From: Xestospongia bergquistia | Lineage: Eukaryota; Porifera; Demospongiae; Haplosclerida; Petrosiidae | Assembly (NCBI GenBank): GCA_963965975.1 | Contig: OZ014416.1 | Location: 6,820,001 to 6,884,000, forward strand | DNA length: 64,000 bases | Reading direction: 5' to 3' | In this document: positions 1 to 11,169 of the stretch, piece by piece | Numbering within the stretch: the stretch's first letter is position 1 | How the letters are laid out: each line of letters starts with the position of its first letter | Position numbers and translations under genes: made by a program | Notes under the pieces: generated by a model | The model's input: the letters and a program-made list of their open reading frames with translations, nothing else | Told to the model about the DNA's origin: nothing | Databases searched by the model: none

Positions 1-207
1 CGTTGGAATACATAAAATACTTTTCCTTTTACATAATATTTCTAGTTTACTACTTTACTAAATAGCTAACACTTGTAGTTAATACATTTAAATAAAGTTG
101 TTAAATGTATCAAATGGTTATTCCTTGCCAGAGATAGTCATGGGTCAAACTCGAGTAGACAGAATGTACTATAATTATGTAAATGACATTTCTGCTCTTT
201 TTTGTAG

Positions 208-1902
208 CCTACCCTGCCATTTCAAGCACCTTATACTGCTAGTAAGTTGTTGTATCTGATATTCTGTAAATTGATTTCCTTTGTGCTACTTGCTTTTTAT
301 TCTTTTGTCTATTCAGCGTTCAATACAGCTGCACAACCAACTACAACAATACAACATATGAGAATACCAAATGATGTGAGTGTATTATAACAATTATTCA
401 CTTGATGAATTCTGTTTCCAGTTAATTGGATGTGTTATTGGTCGTAAAGGTTCAAAAATCCATGAAATCAGGTACACACATCAATTTACATAATTTTCCT
501 TAGTCAGCTTGAGATTACTAGAGCATAGGTATTTGTTTTTGTAACACAGTTAATGGCTATCATAGGAGCAAATATCTTGACATTAGATAGTGTAGTGTAA
601 TTGTTATAAACACGTGTGGCCCTGATGTGACTAGCTACTGAATTTCCCTAATTGGTTTATGTTTACTAATTTATTTGTATTTCATAGGTTTGTAATACTC
701 CTTGTATTAGTATAAATTAGTTAAGGCAAATACCATGACATATTAGGAGTGATATCAGCATGACTGTTGTGTGTAACCTTAGTATAATTGTATTGTAGTA
801 CAATTATAATTAACAATTAAGGGGTTATAATTTTAAGTAGTTATTTATTGTTAATTTCCATTATAGAGTTAGTTCGGGTGCTATGATTAAAATTGCTGGT
901 AATGAGGGTGATGGTACTGATAGATTGGTGACTATTACAGGGACACCTGAGTCTGTAGGAATGGCACAGTATCTCATCAATTCAAGGTATGCAGTACAAA
1001 TAAAATAAATAGGATTCATCATCACACCACACATGAAATATATTGTATATTGACTGTGCAATGCTGTCATGTTGAACGTATCATACTAGTATATGGTGTA
1101 ATGTTATGATGTACATAATGCACACATTATACTTGGAAATGCTGTTGTGTTGAACATGTCGTACTAGTATATTATACAATGTTATCATGATGTACATGAT
1201 GTACACATTATACTTGGAAATGCTGTCATGTTGAACATGTCGTACTAGTATATTATACAATGTTATAATGATGTACATGATGTACACATTATACTTGGAA
1301 ATGCTGTTGTGTTGAACATGTCGTACTAGTATATTATACAATGTTATCATGATGTACATGATGCACACATTATACTTGGAAATGCTGTCATGTTGAACAT
1401 GTCGTACTAGTATATCGTACAATGTTATCATGATGTACATGATGCACACAACATACTTGGAAATGTTGCCATGTTGAACACGTCGTACTATAGTCTACAG
1501 TATACTGTGTAATGTTGTCATGTACCAGTATACTTGGTAACTCTGCAGGTGGCTATGTTTTGTTTTGGTTTTGTGGTTTTGGACCATAGTATTTTACAAG
1601 TATGCGTGTGTGTCCTTTTCGATGTTTTCTTTTGTTGTGTGGTTATATCAAACAATGTTATTAAAAAGGTACCACACAAAAAATGGAACCACACACATTT
1701 GCTATTGAGAACATTCATTACAATTTCTTGACATTGAATTTATTGATGATAGTTTAAATAAGATGTATAACATCTATCCAATATCTTTAGTGATATAGTT
1801 ATAGCAATGTTATGCCCTCTTGCATGATCATACTTCTATTCTTTTCACAGAATACATTCGGAAGTGAACAGTTTTCTCTCACTGGGCCTCACTACTGTAT
1901 AG
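208..1902 (+). CDS. Poly(rC)-binding protein (PCBP/hnRNP K family), 3' end with KH3 domain
   Basis: The last five exons visible of an RNA-binding protein of the PCBP family, which binds C-rich RNA in nucleus and cytoplasm and acts in splicing, stability and translation. Exons: 208-241, 317-375, 422-471, 867-986 and 1851-1902 (TAG at 1900-1902). Phases agree at every GT-AG junction. The joined reading gives a linker, then a KH domain: IPNDLIGCVIGRKG with the GRKG loop (GXXG), then SSGAMIKIA, TDRLVTITG and a final helix MAQYLINSR, ending in a short tail of about 15 residues. The order and wording match the third KH domain of animal PCBPs, and the stop soon after KH3 fits the family. The 5' exons with KH1 and KH2 lie left of the window; bases 1-207 look intronic. 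The last intron carries an 81-bp minisatellite. Family assignment is secure; the exact paralogue is not. Confidence 0.88.
1081..1530. repeat. 81-bp tandem minisatellite in the last PCBP intron
   Basis: Units beginning TCGTACTAGT start at 1159, 1240, 1321, 1402 and 1483, exactly 81 bp apart. A slightly shorter (78-bp) first unit starts at 1081 and a decayed partial unit follows 1483. Units differ by a few substitutions. Because 81 is divisible by three, a minus-strand frame stays open across the array; it is a repeat artefact and not a gene. Confidence 0.95.
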
Positions 1903-2862
1903 CTCAGTAAAAAAACTTAACTATTATCATTTCAATCCTGGACTCTTTCGCAGTTTGATTTCTTCATTAATTCTTTTATATCTTATTAATATTATATATA
2001 CCCACTAACCCACCCTCCCAATCAGACTAAGAGCTGTGTTGTCATGACAACCATATATATTATATAACCACTTCATACTAGTCAGGTGATTAGTTGCTAT
2101 ACATCATGTGATTGTCATGTGAGTGATGATATTTGTGTGTTAGTATTGTGTGTTTCATGATAACGTGTAAATTATTTACGTTATAATATATTATTTTATC
2201 AACTTTTCATTTCTTTTTGATATTATTATTTACAATTATTATGTAATGAGTTGTGTTATTAATTCATTTCAATGATTCTGTATAACTTTGTCATTTGTTT
2301 TGTTTCTCATTGATTCTTGTAAAAATTATACTTGTTTAATATATACAATAGTGTTGATAGTACTGGTGTGTTCTTGAAGGATATATGTGGTACGTAATAT
2401 GGGCAGGCAGGTTATACAGGTGATCATTGAAATGTTTGGTAAACCATTACCAATATTTGATGCAAGCTTAATGTTAAGGTAACCATCGCTAGTTAATAAA
2501 GAAAGCTTAAAACTGATCAATCGTATCTCAAACTCTCAGTAATGGCTTGTACAGAATATGTGTACTAAAGAACACAGATTGTTAGCGTCTATTTTTAACT
2601 CTTTTGTTCTTGTATTCTATGGCCAACAACACGCCTTCTTTTCTCTTTTGGTTGTTACTACCCAACATTTAAACCTTCAAATATTGACATAGAACTTGTA
2701 AAATAAAATGTAATATCAAGGCAAGTTACTGGTTATCTACAAATAAGTGTATTACTTTGTTCAATTGACTATATTCATTTAATTTATAATTCCAGCACAA
2801 AATGAATAACTACTAGAAATATTACAAATTACAAATTGTTATAACAATAGTTCTGTTGTCTT
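1903..2862. other. 3' flank of PCBP and convergent intergenic space
   Basis: AT-rich sequence between two convergent genes. It probably contains the PCBP 3' UTR and that of ATP6V1F. A perfect 14-bp palindrome (GTTGTCATGACAAC) lies at 2038-2051. No coding exon or RNA gene is recognised. Confidence 0.6.
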
Positions 2863-5800
2863 CTATCTGAAGTCATCAGGATTAAACATACCCTGCAAAA
2901 AACAAACATGATTATTGTCTAGAACTATAAAACTGTAAGAACATTTTAAAATTTAGGCAAAAATCTCATAATACTTCTTTTATTAGCATAATCGCTGTAA
3001 ACTGTAAACATGTACAGCAAAATTATGATTGATCACCATGTATAATTTTGATGGGTTACAATTTAACATTTAAAGTAAACACATTATCATACAATATGGT
3101 TTCTATTCTTATATACATGTAACATTACAATATGACCTTTTATGTACATATTCTGTTATAAAAGAAAGCTTCTATTGTACTGTTCTAAGTAAATATTTCC
3201 TTCTTTAAATCTGGTAAACACATAATAAACGTAGTCTTCATTATTTTCCCATAATTATAGAGTAATGTTACTAGTATATTTTGTACATGTAATATACTGT
3301 GAGGACTGACTGAAAAGATGACTGACAGAAAAATGATGAAAAGATAATTTTTATTTGAAGAGAAATAAATGGGTTGTATCAATGATATTGATGTAAGCTT
3401 CAAAAATACTTTCACTATTGAAATAAAAACACACCCACACACACAAAGAAAGTAATGAAAACCTTGCCCACACAGGGAGTGGCAAAGATTACCAAAGACA
3501 TTGACCAAACATTTCTAATCCAATTTACTTTCATAAATATAGTCAGTGTTTAGTCTCACACCCAGACGCCTACTCACTTAATGCTAAAAATGGCTTTTCC
3601 GTGGCTTATTTTACTTATCAATAGTGTCCTTGAATCTATCAAGTGCAAGGCAGTAACTACTTTTTATATTATCTGGATCAAATCATTTTAACTGAGTCTG
3701 CCATCTTATCAGTGAGTGATGCATCATGAGTTGCCAAGAATTTGAACAAGGTCATCAGACACCCTTTCTCACATTAAGTGAGTGGGCATCTGTAGTTAAT
3801 GCTGACCTTTGCTCTTCTTAAAATAGAGTCTTTATTTGGATCATAAGGATGATCTTTAGATGGTATCTCTAATATAGTAGGTACGGCTTTATCATGTTGA
3901 TCAATCAAATGACGTATCATCTCCGCTATCTAATAGAAGAACAAGTTAATAAGATGATTATTGAGATATAATGGTAAAATATTAATTTATCTGGTTAGAT
4001 TGAGGGGCATAATTACTGTAGTACTAATATTTGCATGCATGTTTGGAGACACAATACTTTAAGACTTGTGCACAAGAAAGAAGTATTTTTAAGTGGAGAT
4101 TTTTATAGAGAGATGATTATTATTATTTATTTATATTTTATTATAGCTGGAGTATATTAATGTTTAATCATAAAAAAAATAAAGCAACTAGTTATCTCTT
4201 ATATCTTCAGTTAGAGAAATTGAGCAGTGTTAACACTAAATAGAATTAGGTGTTCATTTAGATTTAACACTGTGTTAACAGTAACACTAAAGAACACTAA
4301 TCAAGTTCAGTTATCTCTTATATCTTCAGTATATTAGAGAGTTTGAGTAAGGAAGCTTGTTGAAACTTAACTTGTCAAACTTTATTCATTCTATACCATT
4401 TATCAGATATGTAACTGTGTCTATATATTATATATATGCCATGTAACCAATCAGATCTCTTGAAAACATTGGAAAGTTCAAATCATTTTCAAATAATACA
4501 GTAATAGCAGCCACTTAAGCTAACAAAATCACTTGATGATTTTCAGCAGTTCATGATAAAGTTAAACAGCTTCAGCTTCAATGATAATTGTAAGATAAAC
4601 AATTAAAGTTTAGCCAACATTTTTGTCCCATTATTATAGATTTAATGTGCTAGATTTAATTGTCACACTAATTTAGTGTGACAAATAAAAAAGAAAGAGG
4701 TTCACTTTCTTAGAAGAAAATAGATGACTGGAAAGCATTAGATACATGTACTTGTATATGTGAAATGTCAATGCTTACATTTTGGTTGATGAGGATTATA
4801 GCTATGTCATTTCTGCTGGTAAAAGTACGAAATGAGTCCTCAATATCAGAGACTGCAGTATCTATAGTAATACAAAATGTATCAATCATAATATTATCAT
4901 AATTTCTTCTTACTGCATTTACAATATAGTTATTGCATATCTGATAGTATTGTTTTTATTATAGTCTGAACATTGTGTTAACAAAGACTCTCTTTTAAGC
5001 TAACAATACAACCTAATGACAAATAATGTTTGTGTCAAAATCAATAGTAGCTACATCACTAACATAATACATAAGGTGGACATCACAAGGTTACTGTTTA
5101 ATTTTAACCCTTTGTACACCACTATAATATATACATGTTATTAAAGACAATGCTCTGGAGTTATGTTATAAAGAAATATTGTGTTTCGAAAGAGTGTGTA
5201 TTATAATGACACAGCTAATATTGTCTGTGCGTCTGTTTCAGATGTTTTGTTATTGTAATACATGTAAAAAATATTGTCTGGTAGACTCTTATATTACAAA
5301 TGATTTAATTGTACTAAAAATAATTAAAGAACACATAATTGTCTTTAGTGTTACTATTAACACAGTGTTAAATCTAAATGAACACCTAATTCTATTTAGT
5401 GTTAACACTGCTCAATTTATTAGTTAGCAAGATACTTAACTATTAATAATCATCAATAATTACTTAAAATCAGCAATTAAAGCTGATGGGTGGAGCCAAA
5501 CAATATCAACATGATGACATTGCCTTATATGGTATATACTAAAGTAAAGATATCTTGTGTTTAAAATTCCTCTTCATTAAATTATGAATTTTTTACAAAG
5601 CTCTAAAATCCACTTCCTGCTATGTCAATTGCTGGTCACAGACTACTACCACTCCTACTCAAGTTTATTAATAATCACAATTGATTATATTAAGGAATAG
5701 CCCCTATTTATTACCTTTAGTAACTACTAAGAAATTTGGATGTCTCTTTGTATTATATTCACCAATTCCACTTAATAAAAAACCAGTACATGTGTCCTAA

Positions 5801-5930
5801 AAATAGGATAAAAAAGAGATCATTATATTAAATACATTAATAAAATTACAGGGTTTACCTCATCTCCTATAACTGCTAGGAGTTTGTTAGCGTTCTTACT
5901 GTCTAAAGCAGTCCTTGCCACTCCTGCCAT
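2863..5930 (-). CDS. ATP6V1F: V-type proton ATPase subunit F
   Basis: Subunit F of the cytosolic V1 sector, part of the central rotor stalk (with D) that couples ATP hydrolysis to proton pumping in endosomes, lysosomes and other acidic organelles. Five exons on the minus strand with consistent phases: 5859-5930, 5715-5796, 4779-4861, 3807-3929 and 2863-2892, giving about 129 residues (about 119 in human). Family signatures run in order: [28 protein letters not shown], a helix [31 protein letters not shown], then the C-terminal [20 protein letters not shown] and GMFNPDDFR. The start at 5930 is the first ATG upstream of the conserved domain; the N-terminus is about 10 residues longer than in vertebrates. 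A divergent gene (FMC1) starts 114 bp away. Introns 2 and 3 carry two inverted 76-bp repeats flanking exon 3. The longest intron holds only shadow frames. Confidence 0.94.
4217..4292 (+). repeat. Inverted repeat arm A (intron 3 of ATP6V1F)
   Basis: A 76-bp segment, built around TTAACAC motifs, that is the reverse complement of 5343-5418 with only about one mismatch. It is probably a copy of a dispersed mobile element. The two copies lie in adjacent introns in opposite orientation, on either side of exon 3. Confidence 0.88.
5343..5418 (-). repeat. Inverted repeat arm B (intron 2 of ATP6V1F)
   Basis: Reverse-complement partner of 4217-4292, about 1.05 kb away, with exon 3 (4779-4861) between the arms. 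Pairing of the arms in the pre-mRNA would form a stem of about 76 bp. Confidence 0.88.
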
Positions 5931-6044
5931 TGCCTTATAGGAGTTGAATATTGAAGAAAGCTTTTCTGTATGATTGGATCTTGTGACTAAAAAATAGGCG
6001 TGGTATTTAATGTAATGAGCCACACCCACCTCTGTGTAGCACAC
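5931..6044. promoter_or_regulatory. Bidirectional promoter between ATP6V1F and FMC1
   Basis: Only 114 bp separate the two divergent start codons, so both promoters and 5' UTRs must share this segment or extend into the neighbouring gene. No clear TATA box facing either way is visible. The segment is slightly less AT-rich than its surroundings, with CACACCC and GGCGTGG motifs that could be GC/KLF-type sites; that reading is inference. Confidence 0.6.
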
Positions 6045-7166
6045 ATGGCGTCTCAACGATCTCTTTTCAGTCTTTATAGGAGAGTGCTGAGAGAGCTAAC
6101 TCACTCAGATCCTAAAGTAAGCTATGCTAACAATATGTATGTAAGCTAAATTCAAATATGCGTCTTTTATCATTGAATAAAGCTGTTAGTTGGAGTTTGT
6201 GTACTGAAGTAGTTAGTATATTTTTGGCCTATTTTGATATTATTTTTTATAGTCTAGATCTAGTCCATTGTGGACATATATAAAAACTACTGCTAGATAT
6301 GGTCAAGGAGATATAACAGAGAATGCAAAAACATTGCAGTCATTTCTTTATTACATTGAGAGTTCAAGAAAACACAAGGTGAGTAACAAGAGTCATTGAC
6401 TTTTGAAGATATAGTCCCTATGTAAAATACACTAGCTGTAAAGAATTTGTCGTGCAATGAAGAGGGAATTGGAAACCCAATAGTTCACAGTGTGTGTACT
6501 GAAATCTATAGATAATCTGTGATACCAAACTGTCAGATTTAATTAAGCTTAAGTCTTTTGTGCTAACATTTTAAGATCTTATTGCAATACAAGCAAAGTG
6601 TGGAATTTCTCTCAGACAAAAGATATTGCTATAACAATTAGTGTCTCTAAGATATGACAACTTATCAATTAAGAACTGGAGTTTGTTGAAGTCCATTTTA
6701 GCTCTTTTATTTTGATAAAAATTTTATTTCATTAGATACATAAAATAGAGTCAATGGGACTTTCATTGACGCTTCCTTTTGTGTGATCTTCCATTAATAA
6801 CTTAATTACTGTTGGTGTTCTTTTATTTAAGTATATTGCACTATGCATATTAGAGGGAAAGGAATCAAAGGATACTTGATCTAGTCACAATTATGTAATA
6901 CTTATGAGACAGAAGTATTGGCTTTGACTATAGAATCATAATATCACTATAACTATGTATTAACATTTTGCTATATATCAACAGTATATATTATTTATAA
7001 TCTGACTGCTCTCTCTCTCTCTCTCTCTCATTAGGAGCTGTTATCTCACTATAAAGCAGGTGGAGAAAGATCTGTAGAGGAAAGTGCTCGAATAGTTGGT
7101 CTACGTTTACCAGAACAAATTAAAGAAGAGCCAATATCTGAACAATGTTCATCTCATAATCAATAA
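6045..7166 (+). CDS. FMC1: FMC1 homologue (LYR-type mitochondrial ATP synthase assembly factor)
   Basis: A small mitochondrial protein of the LYR/complex 1 family; in yeast Fmc1 supports assembly of the F1 part of ATP synthase. Three exons: 6045-6116, 6253-6378 and 7035-7166, all with intact GT-AG sites and phase 0, giving 109 residues. The N-terminus SLYRRVLRELTH resembles the LYR-like opening of the family. Next come a helical middle (LWTYIKTTARYGQ, LQSFLYYIESSRKH) and the diagnostic C-terminal block GGERSVEESARIVGLRLPEQ, close to human C7orf55/FMC1. It is transcribed away from ATP6V1F. A (CT)n tract at about 7009-7029 forms the polypyrimidine tract of the last acceptor. Confidence 0.9.
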
Positions 7167-7656
7167 TGTTATGGAGGGACATTCATTAATTTTATAATAA
7201 TTATATGAAGAATATATAATAGCTCATGTACATAAGAAGGTATGTTTGTGTACCTCATTTTGGAATCATAAGAAAATATTAATTTACTATAAAACAATGA
7301 ATTATTCATTTTCAGATGAGCTATTATCAGTGGTAAATTAAGTACCAGTGGCCTAATGGGTATTAACATGCATTGTATAATAAGCTCACCATGCCTCCTA
7401 CTGAAATAGAGAACTGAGTATATTAGGTATATCCCTTCTGGTAATGCAAACTTTTACAAAGGTTGCATCTAAAGCTATTTTAACATGGTTAAAACTAGTG
7501 TTGTTCTAATTAACTATAACTAAAATTCAAACCCTTTTAGTTTGGTCTATTTGACTTTTAGTTAACTAACTATAACTAACTAAATCTTTTTCATCTGACA
7601 ATTAACTATAAGTTTCTGGACACCAAGAAAACTAACTAAAATTAATGCAATAATGG
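7167..7656. other. FMC1 3' flank and AACTAACTATAACT-rich repeat
   Basis: No gene is seen. From about 7500 the sequence is a degenerate repeat of TTAACTATAACTAACTAA-like words. The same words resume at 7921, directly after the captured LITAF fragment, so this looks like one repeat element interrupted by, or carrying, that fragment. Confidence 0.55.
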
Positions 7657-7920
7657 AGTCCAAGTTTTGTAATGCTTATCTCTCAGAATTTATACGGACA
7701 ATATTCATCAAAATGCATATGCGTTTGCAAACATTGTAGATTTCAGGACAGTACCAACTTTAACTCTTTCAACGTTAACGTTTATTAAATTTTAAAATTG
7801 TTAACGCCTTTTCTCAAAGCGAAGCATATATAAGCCAGAAAGATCAACCTCAATCTGCTAGTAGCGTTTCAGCGAAGCAGATCGTCATGATAACCCAGCA
7901 AATAATATACTTTGGACCAA
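7657..7920 (+). pseudogene. Captured 5' fragment of a LITAF-like gene
   Basis: These 264 bp match 16336-16599 without any difference or gap that I can find. The matching part covers the upstream region of the truncated LITAF gene, its TATA-like TATATAAG, the ATG and about the first 11 codons. The match then stops abruptly at 7920 and AACTATAACTAACTAG repeat sequence follows. It cannot encode a LITAF domain. The near-perfect identity implies recent copying or conversion. Confidence 0.88.
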
Positions 7921-7947
7921 AATTAACTATAACTAACTAGTATAGTT

Positions 7948-9177
7948 AGTATTGAACTAAAACAACAGATACCTGTACTCAATAAATAACTGTCAGAACT
8001 GCACAAAGATAAACTAAGGTATGAGATGATAACTTGTAAGTGATAAGTTAACTGATAACTAAAGATGGCACTATTCAATGCAACCATATATAGGGCAGCA
8101 ACAGTGATCAGTAAGACCACATGTATACCTTTCACCTTGGGTGTATAATAGGGTAGAAGAGGAAGACAATAATGATAGTGCTGTTACTGCTATGCAAGTG
8201 AGCAGTAAGACCATCTTTCACCTTGGGTATATAATAGGGTAGAAGAGGAAGACATTACAGCTGATAATATTAATGATAGTGCTGTTACTGCTATGCAAGT
8301 GAGCAGTAATACCACATGTATACCTTTCACCTTGGGTGTATAATAGGGTAGAAGAGGAAGAAGACATTACAGCTAATAGTGCTATTACTGCTATACAAGT
8401 GAGCAGTAAAACCACATGTATACCTTTCACCTTGGGTGTATAGTAGGGTAGAAGAGGAAGACAATAATGTCTAAATGCACCTGTGTTATATGTTTGAATT
8501 AAAATGCAACTATGTTAAAATATGTACCTGTGTTATAGGTCTAAAAGGCACCTGTGTTATATGTTTAAATTAAAATGCAATTATGTTATATGTCAAAAAT
8601 ACACCAGTGTTATACTGGTTATTATCTTGGGTTTTACATATGTATGTATGTATATATTATAACGTAGTCAGATCAAATTTATATATGTGTATAGTTAACT
8701 CTAATTACAAGTCCATGTATGGATTTATTCCTGGAATATGACTACATCCATTAATGAATTATTTTCTTTCAAATGTTTATCGCACACAATATATATTAAT
8801 AATAAATGGTATAAAGAGATAGTATGCAATTGTAGAATATTCTGTTCTATATTACTCCATTGAAAAACCTATAATTATACTTATATCAACAGGTCTAAAA
8901 TGCACCTGTGTCATATGTCTAAAATGCACCTGTGTTATATATATCTAAAATGTACCTGTGTTATATGTTTAAAGGCACCTGTGTTATGTGTTTAAATGTA
9001 CCACTGTTATATGTTTAAATTAAAATGCAACTGTGTTATATGTCTAATGCACCTGTGTTATATGTTTATTAAATTAATGCAATTGTGTTATATGTCTAAA
9101 ATACACCAGTGTTATACTGCATAATATCTTGGGTTTTACATAGTGATTAAGCATAACAACTTGACTATACGTCATAT
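7948..9177. repeat. Tandem duplicated satellite-bearing block, unit 1
   Basis: A 1.23-kb block repeated at 9178-10480. It begins AGTATTGAACTAAAACAAC and ends near a CTATACGTCATATAG promoter-like sequence. Inside are about four copies of a roughly 90-108 bp unit containing CTTTCACCTTGGGTGTATAA (about 8125-8460). Two stretches of a 22-24 bp unit with core TAAAATGCACCTGTGTTATA follow (about 8460-8620 and 8890-9115). Between these lies a segment (about 8640-8890) related to dispersed repeats at 30.9, 34.3, 45.9 and 51.1 kb. Minus-strand open frames beginning MKGIHVVLL are products of the repeat. Confidence 0.9.
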
Positions 9178-10480
9178 AGTATTGAACTAAAACAACAGAT
9201 ACCTGTACTCAATAAATAACTGTCAGAACTGCACAAAAGATAAACTAAGGTATGAGATGATAACTTGTAAGTGATAAGTTGATAAGTTAACTGATAACTA
9301 AAGATGGCACTATTCAATGCAACCATATATAGGGCAGCAACAGTGATCAGTAAGACCACATGTATACCTTTCACCTTGGGTGTATAATAGGGTAGAAGAG
9401 GAAGACAATAATGATAGTGCTGTTACTGCTATGCAAGTGAGCAGTAAGACCATCTTTCACCTTGGGTATATAATAGGGTAGAAGAGGAAGACATTACAGC
9501 TGATAATATTAATGATAGTGCTGTTACTGCTATGCAAGTGAGCAGTAAGATCACATGTATACCTTTCACCTTGGGTGTATAATAGGGTAGAAGAGGAAGA
9601 AGACATTACAGCTAATAGTGCTATTACTGCTATACAAGTGAGCAGTAAAACCACATGTATACCTTTCACCTTGGGTGTATAGTAGGGTAGAAGAGGAAGA
9701 CAATAATGTCTAAATGCACCTGTGTTATATGTTTGAATTAAAATGCAACTTTGTTATATGTCTAAAATATGTACCTGTGTTATATGTCTAAAATGCACCT
9801 GTGTTATATGTTTAAATTAAATGCAACTTTGTTATATGTTTAAAATATGTACCTGTGTTATATGTCTAAAAGGCACCTGTGTTATATGTTTAAATTAAAA
9901 TGCAATTATGTTATATGTCAAAAATACACCAGTGTTATACTGGTTAATATTTTGGGTTTTACATATGTATGTATGTATATATTATAACGTAGTCAGATCA
10001 AATTTATATATGTGTATAGTTAACTCTAATTACAAGTCCATGTATGGATTTATTCCTGGAATATGACTACATCCATTAATGAATTATTTTCTTTCAAATG
10101 TTTATCGCACACAATATATATTAATAATAAATGGTATAAAGAGATAGTATGCAATTATAGAATATTCTGTTCTATATTACTCCATTGAAAGACCTATAAT
10201 TATACTTATATCAACAGGTCTAAAATGCACCTGTGTTATATGTCTAAAATGCACCTGTGTTATACGTTTAAAGGCACCTGTGTTATGTGTTTAAATGTAC
10301 CACTGTTATATGTTTAAATTAAAATGCAACTGTGTTATATGTCTAAAATGCACCTGTGTTATATGTTTATTAAATTAATGCAATTGTGTTATATGTCTAA
10401 AATACACCAGTGTTATACTGCATAATATCTTGGGTTTTACATAGTGATTAAGCATAACAACTTGACTATACGTCATATAG
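9178..10480. repeat. Tandem duplicated satellite-bearing block, unit 2
   Basis: Second copy of the block at 7948-9177, about 73 bp longer because the short TAAAATGCACCTGTGTTATA array has more copies (about 9700-9930 and 10215-10415). Its right end runs directly into the crystallin promoter. Confidence 0.9.
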
Positions 10481-10529
10481 ATAATTCCTAATCATATTCA
10501 TAAGTTGTACTCGCAGAAGACTATAAAAG
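10469..10529 (+). promoter_or_regulatory. Promoter of beta/gamma-crystallin gene 1 (bZIP-like site and TATA box)
   Basis: TACGTCA at 10469-10475 and a TATA box TATAAAAG at 10522-10529, about 95 bp before the ATG. The same order and spacing recur before most other crystallin copies: TGACGTAA/TTACGTCA at 32693-32700, 47819-47826, 48944-48951 and 54727-54734; TATAAAAG at 32646-32653, 45504-45511, 47759-47766, 48889-48896 and 54782-54789. The conserved site resembles CREB/ATF or C/EBP-type targets; that factor assignment is inference. Confidence 0.75.
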
Positions 10530-10623
10530 TAATCTAAATTTAACTTGCGTACGAACAAAGAATTTAAAAATTCAACTCTATTTACATCAGAAGGATTAAA
10601 ACCTTGAGTTAAGACTACAAAAC

Positions 10624-11169
10624 ATGTCTACTCCCAGCGGCCCACTTAAACTTACAGGTCCTTTAGGTGAGCAAAAGTTTTACAACACCCAGTCTAGCAT
10701 AGCTGGTGATTACAGAACAGCTGAAGTTCTTTCCAGCAACCCTAAGTCTCTTTGGGTTGTCTATACAGTCACCGAATGGGACCATAATCATCCAGGAGAT
10801 CGTGATGTGGAAAAAATCGTTCGCGCTGGTCAAAGTGTTACCATGCCATCTTCCATTAGATCTATACAAGGTTTTGATGAGATGAACCCAGGGGTTATAT
10901 TGTTTGAACACAGTCAACACCGTGGATATGCATCATTATTTCGCAATACCAATCCTGATATCACCGACTCCTTCGGTCAAGGCAAAGTTTCTGGAGTTTC
11001 TTCCATGATAATTACTGGTGGCAAATGGAGTTTCTATACAGGATTTAATTCCGGAGGTACTAAAGTTAACATTGGTGGTCAATCAGAACTTGGACCTGGT
11101 GTGTATGACCTTGGATATTGTATTACCAATGACCAGATCAAGTCTATTCAATATGTCCAGGCATCCTAA
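10624..11169 (+). CDS. Beta/gamma-crystallin-like protein, copy 1
   Basis: Single-exon gene for 181 residues, probably a soluble beta/gamma-crystallin fold protein of the kind known from sponges. Residues about 91-178 form a double Greek-key domain. Motif A starts VILFEHSQHRGYASLF and closes with SGVSSMII; motif B starts KWSFYTGFNSGGTKVNIGG and closes with NDQIKSIQYV. The closing NDQIKS resembles the N/D-N/D-x-x-S/T-S calcium motif but has Lys at the S/T position, so calcium binding is uncertain. The N-terminal 90 residues (LWVVYTVTEWDHNHPGD) are conserved among all copies here but not recognised. No signal peptide or membrane segment is visible. A TATA box lies 95 bp upstream. Five uninterrupted and two broken members of this family occur in the window. 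Confidence 0.85.
   Translation: MSTPSGPLKLTGPLGEQKFYNTQSSIAGDYRTAEVLSSNPKSLWVVYTVTEWDHNHPGDRDVEKIVRAGQSVTMPSSIRSIQGFDEMNPGVILFEHSQHRGYASLFRNTNPDITDSFGQGKVSGVSSMIITGGKWSFYTGFNSGGTKVNIGGQSELGPGVYDLGYCITNDQIKSIQYVQAS

Noticed and set aside
1081..1449. 122-codon minus-strand frame with repeated peptide
   Set aside because: Produced by the 81-bp minisatellite; no start context, splice context or protein family.
3185..3508. 107-codon frame in the last intron of ATP6V1F
   Set aside because: Intronic, AT-driven, no conserved motif; true exons before and after it join in phase.
4660..4684. Short palindrome TTGTCACACTA/TAGTGTGACAA
   Set aside because: Short (11-bp arms) and common in AT-rich introns; no further support.
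5179..5427. 82-codon plus-strand frame
   Set aside because: Lies in intron 2 of ATP6V1F and overlaps an inverted repeat arm.
7923..9669. Four minus-strand frames starting MKGIHVVLL with a signal-like N-terminus
   Set aside because: They arise from the CTTTCACCTTGGGTGTATAA tandem repeat, end in different frames and are copied only because the DNA block is repeated.
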